Part shown: piece after piece, positions 11,801 to 22,637 of the stretch
Layout: each line of letters starts with the position of its first letter
How positions within the stretch are numbered: the first letter of the stretch is position 1
NCBI GenBank assembly: GCA_946122785.1
Contig: CAMGYJ010000002.1
Location: 25,952,492-26,016,491 of the forward strand
Direction of reading: 5' to 3'
DNA: 64,000 bases
Origin: Linum tenue
Lineage: Eukaryota; Streptophyta; Magnoliopsida; Malpighiales; Linaceae
Made by a program: the position numbers and the translations under genes
Notes under the pieces: generated by a model
Database searches by the model: none
What the model was told of the DNA's origin: nothing
What the model saw: the letters and a program-made list of their open reading frames with translations, nothing else

Positions 11801-12981
11801 AAGCACGAGGAGTTGGAGCGTGGAGTTTCGGAGGATGGCGTGGGTCAACCGTCAATTAAGAAGAGTCATCTTTTCGAGGTGAGTGTAAAGGGGGTAAAAT
11901 CTCCGCCGAGGTCTTTTAATTTATGCCTTTTTAATTTAGTTATGTTATTTAATTTTCAAGTAAGAGCGATTATGTGTGTGAGGCACCCCACCGCCTACTT
12001 AAGGTGGAGGCACGCGTTGTGCTCGTGTATGTATGAATGTTTGTTTGTGATGTATGGTTGATGGTAAGATGAACCCCCGGGCGGTTGGGCCACTACTGGA
12101 CGCGGTGGATGTTCGGGTCACTACTGGACGACGATACGTAACGCAGTAGTTGACCGGGCATGGACTGGACGGTGATACGTAACGCAGTACCATTGCCTTG
12201 AGGATAGGGACACCGGACGACAATACGTAACGCGGTGAACCCTATTAATAAGTATATAAATTAAGATAGAAGTACAGAACTTCTATAAGCTATCAGGGAA
12301 TAAAATATTAAGGATGAAAGCGAGAACGACTTTCATGTAAGAGGAAGAAATTTCTAAACCTTAGAAAGTAGCGGCGAGACTGACCCCTTCTCACTCACCA
12401 GGTTGAGGAAGGGTTAGCAGAGGTGGATCCCGAGAAGGAGCAAGGCAAGGCGAGCAACCACCAGCTGTGACGAGATGTCAAGGAGCTAAGCGAGGAGGTA
12501 TAGTTTGTTTAGTCAGTTGTGTTTATGGCTATGAGTAAACTGGAGGTTCAAAGGTTGAGGTTTATTAACTATGCATTTGAGTTTTGCCCACGTGTTTAGG
12601 GCTTTGAATTTGACGTTTTCATTGGGACTGTTTAGGTTGTATTTAAATTTCAAGCTTTGTTTTTAACCGGCTCCGGAGCCATGATCATTTCAGTTGTTCA
12701 AAAGGATCAGGGTGTTACAATTTGGGTCTTCATCGATTTGGCCTCCTGCTGGAAGTTTGCCTCTGCACATCTGCATTTTGACACTGCATCTGCATTCGTC
12801 CACTGCACTTTGTTTTGTTCACAATCTTAGCTTCAATCTGTGTTAAATCACTACATGTCTTGGTATTGACACTAGGGCCATTCCATGGTCAATATGAACT
12901 AATTTAGAGCAATTTAACACATACATACATAAAGATCAATCATTTATGCACAAAATACATATATGTTTATGAAGCTTATCA
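8858..12981 (-). repeat. 3' LTR of element D, split by a solo LTR
   Basis: The parts at 8858-9997 and 12725-12981 together form an LTR of about 1400 bp. The sense start is TGATAAGC at 12981 and the sense end is TTTTGTCA at 8858. The body of D lies to the right. The left flank is the ORF of element C, so D inserted into C. The intervening 9998-12719 is a separate later insertion with its own target duplication. Confidence 0.7.
9998..12719. repeat. Solo LTR, 2722 bp, with 5-bp target duplication
   Basis: It starts TGTTACACCCCG, ends GGGTGTTACA, and is flanked on both sides by ATTTG (9993-9997 and 12720-12724). No primer site, pol or second LTR is inside. The TGTTACACCC start and the long size resemble Tekay/Del-type LTRs. 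Around 12085-12240 it holds imperfect repeats built on gatacgtaacgcagta. Several GC-rich frames occur between 10300 and 11350 on both strands; I see no protein family in them. A 2.7 kb non-autonomous element is the alternative. Confidence 0.75.
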
Positions 12982-12998
12982 CAACCCCACACTTAGCA

Positions 12999-13018
12999 TT
13001 TGCTTGTCCCAAAGCAAA
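12999..13018 (-). other. Hairpin inside the 3' LTR of element D
   Basis: Stem TTTGCTT with AAGCAAA encloses the loop GTCCCA. It begins 18 bp from the LTR edge at 12981 and is a degraded version of the hairpins at 7356 and 19524. Confidence 0.7.
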
Positions 13019-14295
13019 AGAGAGATTTCCTCACTAGGAATGTGTATTTCGCTCAATCACACAAGTGTTTAAGGGTTGGTGTTTACACTCAATTTTTTCC
13101 TTACTAGTGCTTACCTGAACCTTGTTCTTCAACCACAGTTGGACCGATCAGTACAAACACAAGCATATCAAGATGACAACGTTTGGGTAATATGTGTAAG
13201 GCTAAGGGTTAAGGTGAGGTTTCATAGGAGGGATATGGTGATGCTCACGAGAAATGAGTTACAAAGGTGGACCCAAAGCATGAATTATCTAATATCGAGG
13301 CCTTGAATAAATGGAAAAAATGCATAACATAAGCAAAACTAAGGCTATACAACAAGGGAAAAACATTGATTCCCAAAGATGATACATCGATCCTTATTAA
13401 TTTGCCCCCTTTTCTCTTTCTTTTTTTACTCTTTTACAAAAAAAAATTCAATCTTTTTTTTATTGAAATTTGATTTTTTTCTTTTTACTAATTTTTTTTA
13501 TGGGGGATGAGACTAAAAGACACTACATTGATGGTCAATACCTATTTTCTAAGTAGTAGAAGACAAAATGATGCAAAAGAAGGTGCAGTGGCAGAATGCC
13601 TATGCAGTGCCAAACTGCATACTGCAGTGGCAAAATGCATCTCTCATCTATAGCTTCAACTACTACCTTAGAACATCAACTTTATTTACAAGACAATGAA
13701 AATGAAAATGGGTCACTATATTTACATAAAAGACCTCATTCCTCGTGAGAAGGGTTCAACGGGGATACAAGAAAAGGGTAAAGGTGAGAGGTGTGATCGA
13801 ACCGAAAACAAGGCCAAGTCTCAAAGAGGTTGATCCTAGTTGCCAATGATAGGGTAGGCTTTTTGGCTCGAGTTTGTACTAATTGTCTCTATCGTTTATG
13901 CTTGCATACATACAACACAATTCATTCGTGGTTTTGATCAAGATTACCGAAACACAAAATAACGAAAAACTTCACACAATAGGAAATTGTCATTGAAGGT
14001 TCAAACTCACGGCTACTAGATGTCATACCCTACTCTATACAAATTATACTCAATTTTACCTAAGTTCGGGCACAATTCAATTCTAGTGAGTGATAATCGA
14101 GAGGTAGATTCATACACCAAAGCATAATAAGTTCACAAACCATTCATACAATCATTCCAAGCAACGACATTCTACCCTATGAAGTTCAAAACATATCACT
14201 TTAAACAAAATAGGAACGACTCACATTCACCAAGCATTATACACAAATACATACTCTAAAACGAAACTAAAACTCTCCACCCCACACTTAGGATG

Positions 14296-14315
14296 GAACA
14301 TTGTCCCTAATGTTC
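14296..14315 (-). other. Hairpin after the downstream ORF of element D
   Basis: Stem GAACATT with AATGTTC encloses the loop GTCCCT. It sits beside a ccccacactta segment. Similar sequence recurs at about 21040-21070 and 39225-39260, marking the ORF end of related elements. Confidence 0.65.
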
Positions 14316-14393
14316 TGTACCTAGACTCTAAACATGCGAACACAAAAATGAAAAAGTAAGCAAAGGGAAAGATGAAAAACCTCGGGACAAATG

Positions 14394-16113
14394 CTAGGCG
14401 GATGAGGTGGGAGGTGGTGGAAGGTCGCTCGGGCAATCAATTCCACTCTTCTTGAGATGCTCGGCCATTTTCTGAATAAATTGATGTTGGATGTTGATTT
14501 GGTGTTGTTGCTGCTGGTACTTATGATCTTGTTGCTCCAGTTGTTGTTGTAGGTGAGCAATGATGTCCCCCGGGTGAGTGCCTTGTGGCGGGGTGCTTGT
14601 GGAGTGATTTGGATCAACTTGGGGAGTCCTTGAAGATGCTCCTGAGGTGCTGGCAGCGGCTGCTAGGATTTCTATTGCATGGGCAGCAGCCAAATCATCT
14701 TCTATGTTGCCTCCTTGGTCGTGGTTTTCTCCGTCTTGGCTTTTGCTTTCTCTTCCTTGATTTTGTTGAACTCAGGTATCGATACATACCTTCCTCTTGA
14801 TGTGATTCTTCTTATGTAGTTCATATTGGATAGAGTTCTTTCTTCGATTACTATGGTTCCCCCGCATTTGTATTGATTCCTCCAAATCTAATGTTGCCCT
14901 TTGATCCTTTTGAAGTTTGCTCTCCAAGGAGAACGCCCAACCAATAGCCCAAGTTGAGTGGCTTCTTCGTGACACAACTGTAGAGGAAGCGGAGGTCGGT
15001 ATTGTGTACACCAGGGTTGTCGGAACCACGACCCAAGGCTGTCCGACACAGGTATTCATGTACCAGCACCAAAGCAGGATCCCGAATGGTTTTTCTTCTT
15101 GTCTTCTGTGAGTAGAACTCTTTATCATCATCTGCAATTGTTCTCCAAAAAGCCTTTTCATCATAAGGGAGCTCAGGTTCTGTTGTTGCTGCCCCATCAA
15201 ATAGCAAAGCCTTGTGTACTTGGCTCAAGGACAACTCAAATTGTTTGCCTCCCAAAGAAAACTAAAACCTGCTGTTGATTCCATCTTTATGAAAGACAAA
15301 TGTAGCTAGAAACGCCCTTGTCAATTTCTCATAAGTAGGAAATCTCATCTCTTGGAATCTAGGCCATCCCATATTCTTGAAGTAATTCAGCACCTTCTCC
15401 TCTATTCTAGTAATTTTCAGCACATCCGTATCCATAAATTGAGAGGGAATTACCGGCCGAGCGAGAAGAGTCTTGTATTTCTCCATATGTTTAAGAGGAA
15501 TGAGAGGTTTACCGAAGGTTGCTGAGACATCTACTCCACTGTTTTTTTCTGCCCATTTTGATTTTGTAGTAGTTTTGACCCTTTTGCTTCTCGCTTGGGC
15601 TGTAGGCTATGAGGGAGCTTGCCTCTTTGATGGTGACTTCTTGTTGTTGTCTTTAGCCTTCTGTTTTCTTTTCGGTTGAGGTGCATTGTTGTTGGAACGT
15701 GTTCGCTTCAATGGCGGCTCTCCCGGCTTGGTTTTGGCACTTTCCTTGGCTTGTGGTGGAGGTACATGACTGTTGCAGCTTTGGTGCTCAGATGGCAGCT
15801 CCATTGGATCGTCAAATGCGTCCATTGTGGCTTGAACATAGTCTCCCATCATCTGAAGTTTTGATCCTTCCGGTAGAGGCATAACAATAACTCTTTCCAC
15901 TCTCTTCTTCCCAGTGTTGCCTTTGACAATCCTATGAAATGTGGGGGGAACTTCAACTCCGGCAACTTCTGGTCTAGGCTCTGGAACTGGACCGGTTTCA
16001 GAGAGAAGATCTAAGGAGTAAATCATATTCCATTTTCTGAATTCTGTCTTTCCGTCAATGCTCCGATAAATCACTTGAAAATGGCAGAATCCAGCCCTTT
16101 TCTTCCTAACCAT
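14394..16113 (-). pseudogene. ATHILA-type ORF downstream of pol in element D, frameshifted
   Basis: Four minus-strand frames in a row look like pieces of one broken ORF. The piece from 16113 to 15607 has a lysine-rich tail with nuclear-localisation-like clusters. The piece at 15486-15262 has the FKNMGWPRFQEMRFPTYE segment typical of plant ATHILA ORF proteins. The piece at 15255-14851 follows with a helical region, and 14693-14394 has a Q-rich coiled coil (LQQQLEQQDHKYQQQQHQ). Its place after integrase corresponds to the third, env-like position of Athila elements. The role is unknown. At least three frameshifts or stops separate the pieces. Confidence 0.65.
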
Positions 16114-16223
16114 GGCTGCTTCCCAGAGTTATTTCCTCCAAAGATAGAGCAGAACCAAGCTGTCTTCTTCTTTGCTCAAACTGTGTACTTCACCATAGCT
16201 TGCAACAAGCAATATGCTCCATT

Positions 16224-17112
16224 CTAATAAATTCTTGACGAACCCATGAGTACTAGAGTCATTTCGAGTTGATGGAGAAGGAGTTCTGTCAATTTGATGA
16301 GCAGAATTTTGGTTTTAGAAACCCTAGAAATTGGGCAAAAGTGATGGAGAAGGAGGAATGAGGAGAATTGGTTGGGTTGATAGAGAGGGTGGGTCACGAA
16401 ATTGATGGATGGACTGAAGTTTGGGATTAATTTGAAAATTTTGGTAGGATTTTTGGAATAAAAGTAGAAGAACGAATGAGAGAAAGAGGAAAGAAGAAGA
16501 GGAACGGAGAAGAAGAACGAAGAGGGGGAAGAAGGAGAAAAAAGTGGAATGGGAGAGAGAAAGCCGAGTTGTCTTCTGATTTTTTTTTTCCGCTCCACGT
16601 TTTTTTATCTTCCGTTATCTCCTTTTTTCACGTTTTTTTTATCTCCCTTTTTTTTTCTACTGGAGAACACCCGCCCTCTGTCTTTATTTTCTTTATTTTC
16701 GGATTTTTTTTGTTTTTTTCCTTTTTATTGCCCCCTTTTTTCTGCGGGAGAACACCCGCCCACTCTCTTCTTCTTTTCTTTTTTTTTCGGATTTTTTTTC
16801 TATTTTCTTTTTATTTTTTTTTTTAATTTTTGGATTTTTTTTAAGAAAAACAAAAGAAAAGTTCTTCATTGTCCCTCCTTTTTTTATTGCGTTTTAGCTC
16901 TTCAAGTCCATCAGTGTTGCCTTCCACCCCACACTGCATTTCTCCATTGCAAAAAGCATTTCTCCACTGCACATTTCCATCAAAGCATTCTGCCAATGCA
17001 CCTATAAAATTGGAAAAATACCTTAACGAATTTTGAGCTCAAGCTTTATGGAGATGCTTCAAACGTCCTAAAAAGTAAAATTATAAAAAAAATTGAAAGA
17101 AAAACAAACATC
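16224..17112 (-). repeat. Pyrimidine-rich spacer of element D
   Basis: The spacer between pol and the downstream ORF. From about 16480 it is purine-rich and from 16576 to 16880 it is dominated by T runs. A motif ggagaacacccgcc occurs at about 16662 and again near 16747. The long low-complexity frames here are not genes. Confidence 0.6.
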
Positions 17113-17136
17113 GGGTTGCCTCCCAAGAAGCGCTTG
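17113..17136 (-). other. Conserved post-integrase motif, element D
   Basis: On the minus strand this reads AAGCGCTTCTTGGGAGGCAA followed by CCCG. Nearly the same string follows pol at 25351-25373 and follows the ORF of element E at 21279-21300. It marks the boundary after coding sequence in this element group. Confidence 0.7.
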
Positions 17137-17167
17137 TTTAACGTCATTAGCTCGACGTTGGAATGGC

Positions 17168-18690
17168 TTAGTTTAAGCGATAAGAGGAGATCTCCAGCAG
17201 GGATGCTCCTTCTATGTATTGTTTGAGTCTCTGACCATTCATCTTGAACACTCCATTGTCACCAAGAATCTCGATGGCGCCATGAGGGAAGACTTTGGTC
17301 ACCGTGAACGGTCCGGACCACCTTGATTTCAGCTTGCCCGGAAAGAGGCGGAGACGAGAGTTGAAGAGTAATACCTTGTCGCCTACATTGAATTCTCGCC
17401 TTACAATGTGTTGATCATGCCACCTCTTCGTCTTCTCCTTATAGATTCGGGCATTCTCATAGGCGTTGAGGCAGATCTCATCTAGCTCATTCAATTGAAG
17501 GAGTATCTTTTCTCCGGCTTGTTTCATATCATAATTCAACTTCTTGATGGACCAATACGCCTTGTGTTCGAGCTACACCGGTAAGTGACATGCTTTGCCA
17601 AACACTAGCCGATATGGATACATGCCTAGTGGGGTTTTATAGGCAGTCCTATAGGCCCACAGAGCATCATCCAACTTTCTTGACCAATCCTTTCGAGAGG
17701 AGTTAACGGTGGTCTCTAATGTGCTTCAATTCGCGGTTGGATACTTCAACTTGCCCGCTGGTTTGTGGATGGTATGGTGTGGCAATGCGATGTTTGACTC
17801 CATATTTGGCCAAGAGTGTATTCAGCTCGCGACTTGTGAAATGAGTTCCTTCATCACTTATGACAACTCGTGGCACTCCAAAACGGGTGAACAAGTTCTT
17901 TCTCATGAAGTTCACCACCGTCTTTGATTCATTGGTTGGTAATGCGGCTGCCTCCACCCACTTTGATACATAATCGACAGCGACGAGAATGTATTTGTTT
18001 TTGTAGGATGATGGGAAGGGACCCATGAAGTCTATACCCCATACATCAAACATCTCCACCTCCAAGATTGGTGTTTGTGGCATCTCCATCCTAAATGAGA
18101 TATTACCTGTTCTTTGGCATCTATCACATGCAGCAACAAAGTTACGGGCATAATGAAATAGAGAAGGCCAATATAAACCCGATTGTAAGACTTTTGCTGC
18201 TGTCCTTTGAGGTCCGAAGTGACCTCCTGCAGCTAAGCTATGACAAAAGTTGAGTACACTATAGACTTCATTCTCAGGAATGCAACGTCTTATCATAAGA
18301 TCAACACAATGCTTATACAAGAATGGATCATCCCATATGTAATTCTTTGAAATAGTGATCAATTTCTTGCGTTGTTGGTAAGACGTTTCTGGAAGCTTAC
18401 CTGTTGCTAGGTAGTTTTCAATGTCAGCATACCAAGGGGCTCCCTTCGTTATTATGGCAAAGAGTTGCTCATCGGGGAATGAGTCATCGATATCCAAATT
18501 GTCAATTGGAAGTGATTTTGCTTCCAACCTTGATAGATGGTCAGCTACCAAGTTCGCCGAGCCTTTCTTGTCACGTATTTCTATGTCAAATTCCTGCAAA
18601 AGAAGAACCCAACGAAGTAGCCTAGGTTTGGCTTCCTTCTTAGAAAGAAGGTGTTTGATGGCTGCATGATCAGTGTACACAATGGTTTTT
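17168..18690 (-). pseudogene. Ty3/gypsy pol C-terminal half (RNase H, integrase), element D
   Basis: Two minus-strand frames, 18690-17703 and 17539-17168, line up with the plus-strand pol at 23269-25314. The first starts in RNase H ([14 protein letters not shown]) and runs through the integrase zinc region ([24 protein letters not shown]) and the DDE core ([30 protein letters not shown]). The second is the integrase C-terminal part ([25 protein letters not shown]). A frameshift at about 17702 and a stop near 17540 break it. Upstream it is cut at about 18690, where spacer-like sequence resembling 20945-20995 takes over. Confidence 0.85.
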
Positions 18691-19148
18691 GGAGCCCTCG
18701 AATAAGGAAATTCGGACAGTGGACTAGGCTCCAAGTGAGGTATTCACAACAACATTCCACTAAGCAAACGCCTCAACGAGTCGATGCTCCACATCAAGCA
18801 ATATAAAACATCATTCCAAACATGCAAACGATAGGCCAACTAGGCTAAATGAACATAAAGATGATCAATTGAGCATGTAAGACCGAAGGCCTAACGAATT
18901 CATTCAAGTAAAGTTCCAATCCCAAATTCCTCACCTAGAACCCTAAATATCGATCCTCCACAATTAGACAATATAAAGAGAGACACACATCTGGAGGCTC
19001 AAGGAGATATCACGGGGAAGGTGAGGAAAAGGAGAAACACCACTAAAATTGCTGGAAAACTCTCAGGAAAGTTCGCCGATTTTTTTTTCGCCGGCGACTT
19101 GACCACCGCAAAAAAGAACCAAAACTCTGGGGAACGAGCACTAATCAA
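18691..19148 (-). repeat. Spacer fragment of an E-like element
   Basis: Sequence at 18691-18740 matches about 20945-20990 of element E (gagccctc, then ggactaggctccaag). The rest to 19148 is non-coding and includes a T run at about 19081. I see no gene. Confidence 0.45.
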
Positions 19149-19404
19149 CAGTGAATCAACCCAGGGGAATTACAATTGAACCTAACTAAGGGGCTAGGGG
19201 GACTCATTCCCGAGTGACTCTTTCCTGCTTTCTTACTGCTTTTGCTTTACACAACAATCACTCGAACTAGTTAGCTAGATAATAAATCATCACGGAGTAA
19301 GCAGTAGATCTAGGCCCCAGGTTGATAATAGAACTTGCCTGTTACTGCATTCCCGGACTGCGATTACACTTGGTCGCAGTTTGGTGTTGTGTTTTAGCGT
19401 GTCA
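19149..19404 (+). repeat. LTR fragment in plus orientation, 5'-truncated
   Basis: This is the last ~256 bp of an LTR of the same family, but reading on the plus strand. It contains gggggactcattcccgagtg (compare the complement at 6078-6107) and ends TTTTAGCGTGTCA exactly as the complement of LTR3, LTR5 and LTR6 do. It leads into the usual 6-nt gap and the primer site at 19411. Confidence 0.75.
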
Positions 19405-19410
19405 AGTTTT

Positions 19411-19475
19411 TGGCGCCGTTGCCTGGGGAACGAACCCGGGTCACCCACGTGACAGGCGGGAATACTTACCACTAT
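19411..19475 (-). pseudogene. Primer site extended into 65 nt of tRNA-Asp complement
   Basis: The plus strand starts as a normal tRNA-Asp primer site but continues as the complement of the T-arm, variable loop, anticodon arm and most of the D-arm of plant tRNA-Asp(GUC). It stops about 11 nt short of the tRNA 5' end. The anticodon complement is gac at 19451-19453. Visible differences from the tRNA are one inserted T near 19424, a change opposite A58 of the T-loop at 19430, and one anticodon-stem change near 19447. The acceptor 5' strand is absent, so this is not a functional tRNA gene. Confidence 0.85.
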
Positions 19476-19501
19476 GATAGATAGAATCTGATTAGGTTAA
19501 G
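19473..19501 (+). repeat. 29-nt LTR segment joined to the tRNA copy
   Basis: The 29 nt from tatgatagatag to gattaggttaag match the complement of LTR6 at about 23151-23179, so they read in LTR sense like the fragment to the left. They overlap the tRNA-like part by three bases (tat), which is a likely template-switch junction. Confidence 0.75.
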
Positions 19502-21278
19502 CTATGATACCCCACACTTAACCGTTTGCTTGTCCCCAAGCAAACCATGTCAGATACAAGGAAAGCTCAACACATTTCAATCATGCAACTCTTGGGGACA
19601 TATCATATCGGCACAAAACACGGGAATCATACTGCTTTTAGACATCAACACATGAACAGCTTCAACCGCAACCTGGACAACCACCACAGACAACATTCGA
19701 GTGCAGCAAAATCGAGTAAAAGAGGAGTCTCATTTCTGTTTATCAACCAACATAGACTTGACTCAACCACTTACTCAAGACAGTCACCTCATGCACAAAA
19801 CTCAAGATATCAGAATTGAGACCGAGCAATCTAGGTCCTCACCGGGGTAAAGATCATAGATAATATGAGAAAATGAATCGCTCACTCTCGACCAGTGGGG
19901 TCAGGACAATTCGATGCGAAAAATGCGCATGCTTATTCTCTCAATCCCTAACGTCTCTTCACCATGAAGGCAGCCTCTAAATGTTAGATTTCGCATATGG
20001 GGTGTCACCACTAACTAATCCAGAGGTCTTAGACACAGGTTCAGATGACTGGCTAGGGTCTTGGACATGGGGAAAAGGCCTTTTAGGTGGTGGAAGTATT
20101 CATAGCACAAGGTTCCACAATTCCAAACCCAACACAATCACAATCAATCAAACCACTTACTTTCTTTCTGCCATTCTGCATTACTCAAATTCTTTTAGAT
20201 CATAAGAGCGAAGGAGGTCACAATACTGTTAGTATTTCCAAGCCAGACTGCTAAGAAAAACTACTTAATGGGCATTATTCAGATTTTTGGTAGTGGCTCT
20301 CTTTTGCTTTCAATTTTTCTTTGTTTTTCTTTCATTTTTTTCATTTCTTAAGAGAACCACCACCTCTGCACATTTTTCACACACATGCCCAATTTTTAAG
20401 CACTACCTCCAACCCTCACATTAAATTCTGCAGAAACAGCAGAGAACATGTAAAAACCAATCTGTGGAACCAGATGCAAAAGGGTGATTTTTCATTATAG
20501 ACCGAAAGAAAGGATAACACACGGCTCAAAGGGGCTGACTAGGGGGTATGACACACCAGGACAGTCAGTTTGGTCGTGGGCTAATCCTATGCCCCCATCA
20601 TCTTAGCTAGTGACAACGTGAATGCTACAAATCATGGAAGAGGGATCTATCGCACAAGAAAGAAACGAGCATGCTCAAATCTCACATGGCTACCTATATG
20701 CTCTATCTCTCATTCTGATTCCCTGAACTAGATGCATAAACGACTGTCAAGAAAAAGTGATCAATCCAAGTCACAGTTGGTAAGCAAACAGTTGAAAAAC
20801 TGAACCCCTACACAACTCTACTGCACGTCTCAGTCATCATTATAGGTTGTCCTAGTTATAATCAGGTTGTCATGCATTAATTCCAAAGCCATTCGATTCA
20901 CCAATCAAATCCACAGTGCCAATACGAACAAGCAAACAACAGTACTTGGAGCCCTCAAATCTCGAGATTTGGACAGCGGACTAGGCTCCAAGCACACACA
21001 TACAGCCAAACATTTACACGCATACATAATCGAACACCCCCCACACTTAAGCACGACATTGTCCTCAATGGAGGAAAGATAAGGAGGGTAGAACGAAGTT
21101 ACCAGATCAAGGGTGAATGATGGTGGATGGGGCAGGCGGTGCATTCTAGGAGGAGAGCGTAGTCGGAACACAAACACCCCACAAAATCTCACAAAGGTTG
21201 AGTTATTGACTCTAAAATCAAAGAACAAAACTGACTCAACCGAGGAGAAATAGAGAAAGAAATGCAAACCGACTGGTT
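19502..21278 (-). repeat. 3' spacer of element E
   Basis: Non-coding. About 19513-20530 repeats the spacer of element C at 7348-8310. A hairpin lies at 19524-19545 and a 14-bp palindrome, aaatctcgagattt, at about 20957. Around 21035-21070 is the ccccacacttaagc / cattgtcc segment shared with 14280 and 39225. Confidence 0.7.
19524..19545 (-). other. Hairpin of element E
   Basis: Stem GTTTGCTTG with CAAGCAAAC and loop TCCC, identical to that at 7356-7377. Confidence 0.8.
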
Positions 21279-21300
21279 GGGTTGCCTCCCAACAAGCGCT
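21279..21300 (-). other. Conserved post-coding motif, element E
   Basis: On the minus strand it reads AGCGCTTGTTGGGAGGCAAC and then CC. The same motif follows integrase at 17113 and 25351, but here it directly follows the only ORF. Confidence 0.7.
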
Positions 21301-21330
21301 TCTTTCACGTCGTGAGCCGGACGATGGCTC

Positions 21331-22521
21331 CTAAATTTCGGTCCACCCCAGAACCTCTTTGAAGTTGAGGTTCTCGTCGATGAGGTGGAGTCTCAAGTCA
21401 CGAGCATGTGGTGTGGCAGGTGATGAAGGCTCATGCACTTGATGCAGATGAAGTCTCCACCCTCGAGACCTCTTCTTCTCTTCTCTCGTCTCATTGCCCC
21501 AAACCAGATATGACAGCATCGATTGGCCACCATCACGTCCACCAAGAGGGACCGATGTCGATGTGGCCTTGGTCTGGCAAAGAGACACTGCAAATGGGTC
21601 CTTGCTAAGTAGTTCCTCGAAGTTTGGTGGAGATATCAAATGTAACTCATGGCCGGTGCAGGCCTCTTCCACCTCAACTCCGTCCTCAGCCTGGACACCA
21701 ATTGCTTCTTCAACCCCCCTTTCTTCTTCATGTGGTATCACCCCTGGGAAATGATCAAGAACTCCTTTTGCTTCACTTTCGTCATCCTCCACAACTTCTT
21801 TCTGCACCCTTTCTTGCTCTTCTTCTTCTAGCACGGATTGGAGAGCAAGTTGCCAAGCAATTTCTTTCATGAGATCTTCTTCCCTCTCCTCACTCTTGCC
21901 CACCTCTTTAAAGCTCGGTGTGGGATGTGGGAAGGGGTGGTCGGCTACGACAGGACATTCTTGATCATGATCTTCACGGGAGCTCTCCGTGATAACTTCT
22001 CTTTGCTCCAGAATGTCCTTGTAGCCTTCTACTTCCTCCTCCTCCTCTAGTATGGTAGCAGAAGGGTGATCTGGAGCAGGTTGTGCACAAGATCTCTCAA
22101 GATCATCGACGCTCTTCTTAAGGCTCAGGAGGATCTCGTCTGTTTCACGATAGGCCTGAGTACAAAGATCCATCCTGGCACATGATCTCTCACTGTCTCG
22201 AGCAAAATGCTCAATGAGAAGCCTCAATTCACAGTTTGGATCTGGCTGTGGAGTGTAGCATGGCTCTGCAGAATGGCCCGTGAAGGCCGCCATGGGTAAC
22301 TCCAGCGCCGATGGCCCTTCTGGTTGTGGGAGAAATTCTTCTTGGTAATGAGGTTGTTCTTGATATGCCCAGGGGTCCGGTTGTTCTCCGTAGTAAGGGG
22401 GTTGGTACTGGAACCCGAATCCATAGTCTTCTCCTCCTTGATTGCTCCAGGGAGTCTCAGGGTAATACCACTCAGATGGTGGTGGATACCCCCAATGATT
22501 GGAGAAGCCATGAGGATCCAT
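21331..22521 (-). CDS. Acidic 396-aa gag-position ORF of non-autonomous element E
   Basis: An intact minus-strand frame of 396 codons starts at 22521, about 115 nt after the primer site at 22638, where gag normally begins. The N-terminal ~75 residues are rich in Tyr, Pro, Gln and Trp (MDPHGFSNHWGYPPPSEW). A predicted helical stretch with two SERSCAR/LERSCAQ-like repeats follows at about 100-150, then a long Glu-rich region at about 160-290. There is no zinc knuckle, protease, RT or integrase. The post-coding motif and spacer follow at once, so E would depend on other elements to move. Function is unknown. The open frame suggests recent activity or retained use. Confidence 0.6.
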   Translation of the reverse strand: MDPHGFSNHWGYPPPSEWYYPETPWSNQGGEDYGFGFQYQPPYYGEQPDPWAYQEQPHYQEEFLPQPEGPSALELPMAAFTGHSAEPCYTPQPDPNCELRLLIEHFARDSERSCARMDLCTQAYRETDEILLSLKKSVDDLERSCAQPAPDHPSATILEEEEEVEGYKDILEQREVITESSREDHDQECPVVADHPFPHPTPSFKEVGKSEEREEDLMKEIAWQLALQSVLEEEEQERVQKEVVEDDESEAKGVLDHFPGVIPHEEERGVEEAIGVQAEDGVEVEEACTGHELHLISPPNFEELLSKDPFAVSLCQTKATSTSVPLGGRDGGQSMLSYLVWGNETREEKKRSRGWRLHLHQVHEPSSPATPHARDLRLHLIDENLNFKEVLGWTEI

Positions 22522-22637
22522 GATTCAAATCTGCACCAACAGAAACAAAAAAAAAAACCCAAGTGAAAAGCAAGGGCGGAAAACAAAAAAAAAACGCTAA
22601 AGTAACAAACTTTTGCCTTTCCTAATAATCTAGAAAG

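Larger units (their letters stand above)
12982..14393 (-). repeat. 3' spacer of element D
   Basis: Non-coding sequence between the LTR of D and its downstream ORF. It has a hairpin at each end (12999-13018 and 14296-14315) and a T-rich stretch near 13400-13500. No gene is seen. Confidence 0.6.

Noticed and set aside
16476..17007. Phe-rich frames of 116 and 152 codons
   Set aside because: They are produced by T runs in a low-complexity spacer.
19411..19475. A functional tRNA-Asp gene on the minus strand
   Set aside because: The 5' acceptor strand is missing, the T-arm has an insertion, and the piece is continuous with an LTR end and primer site.
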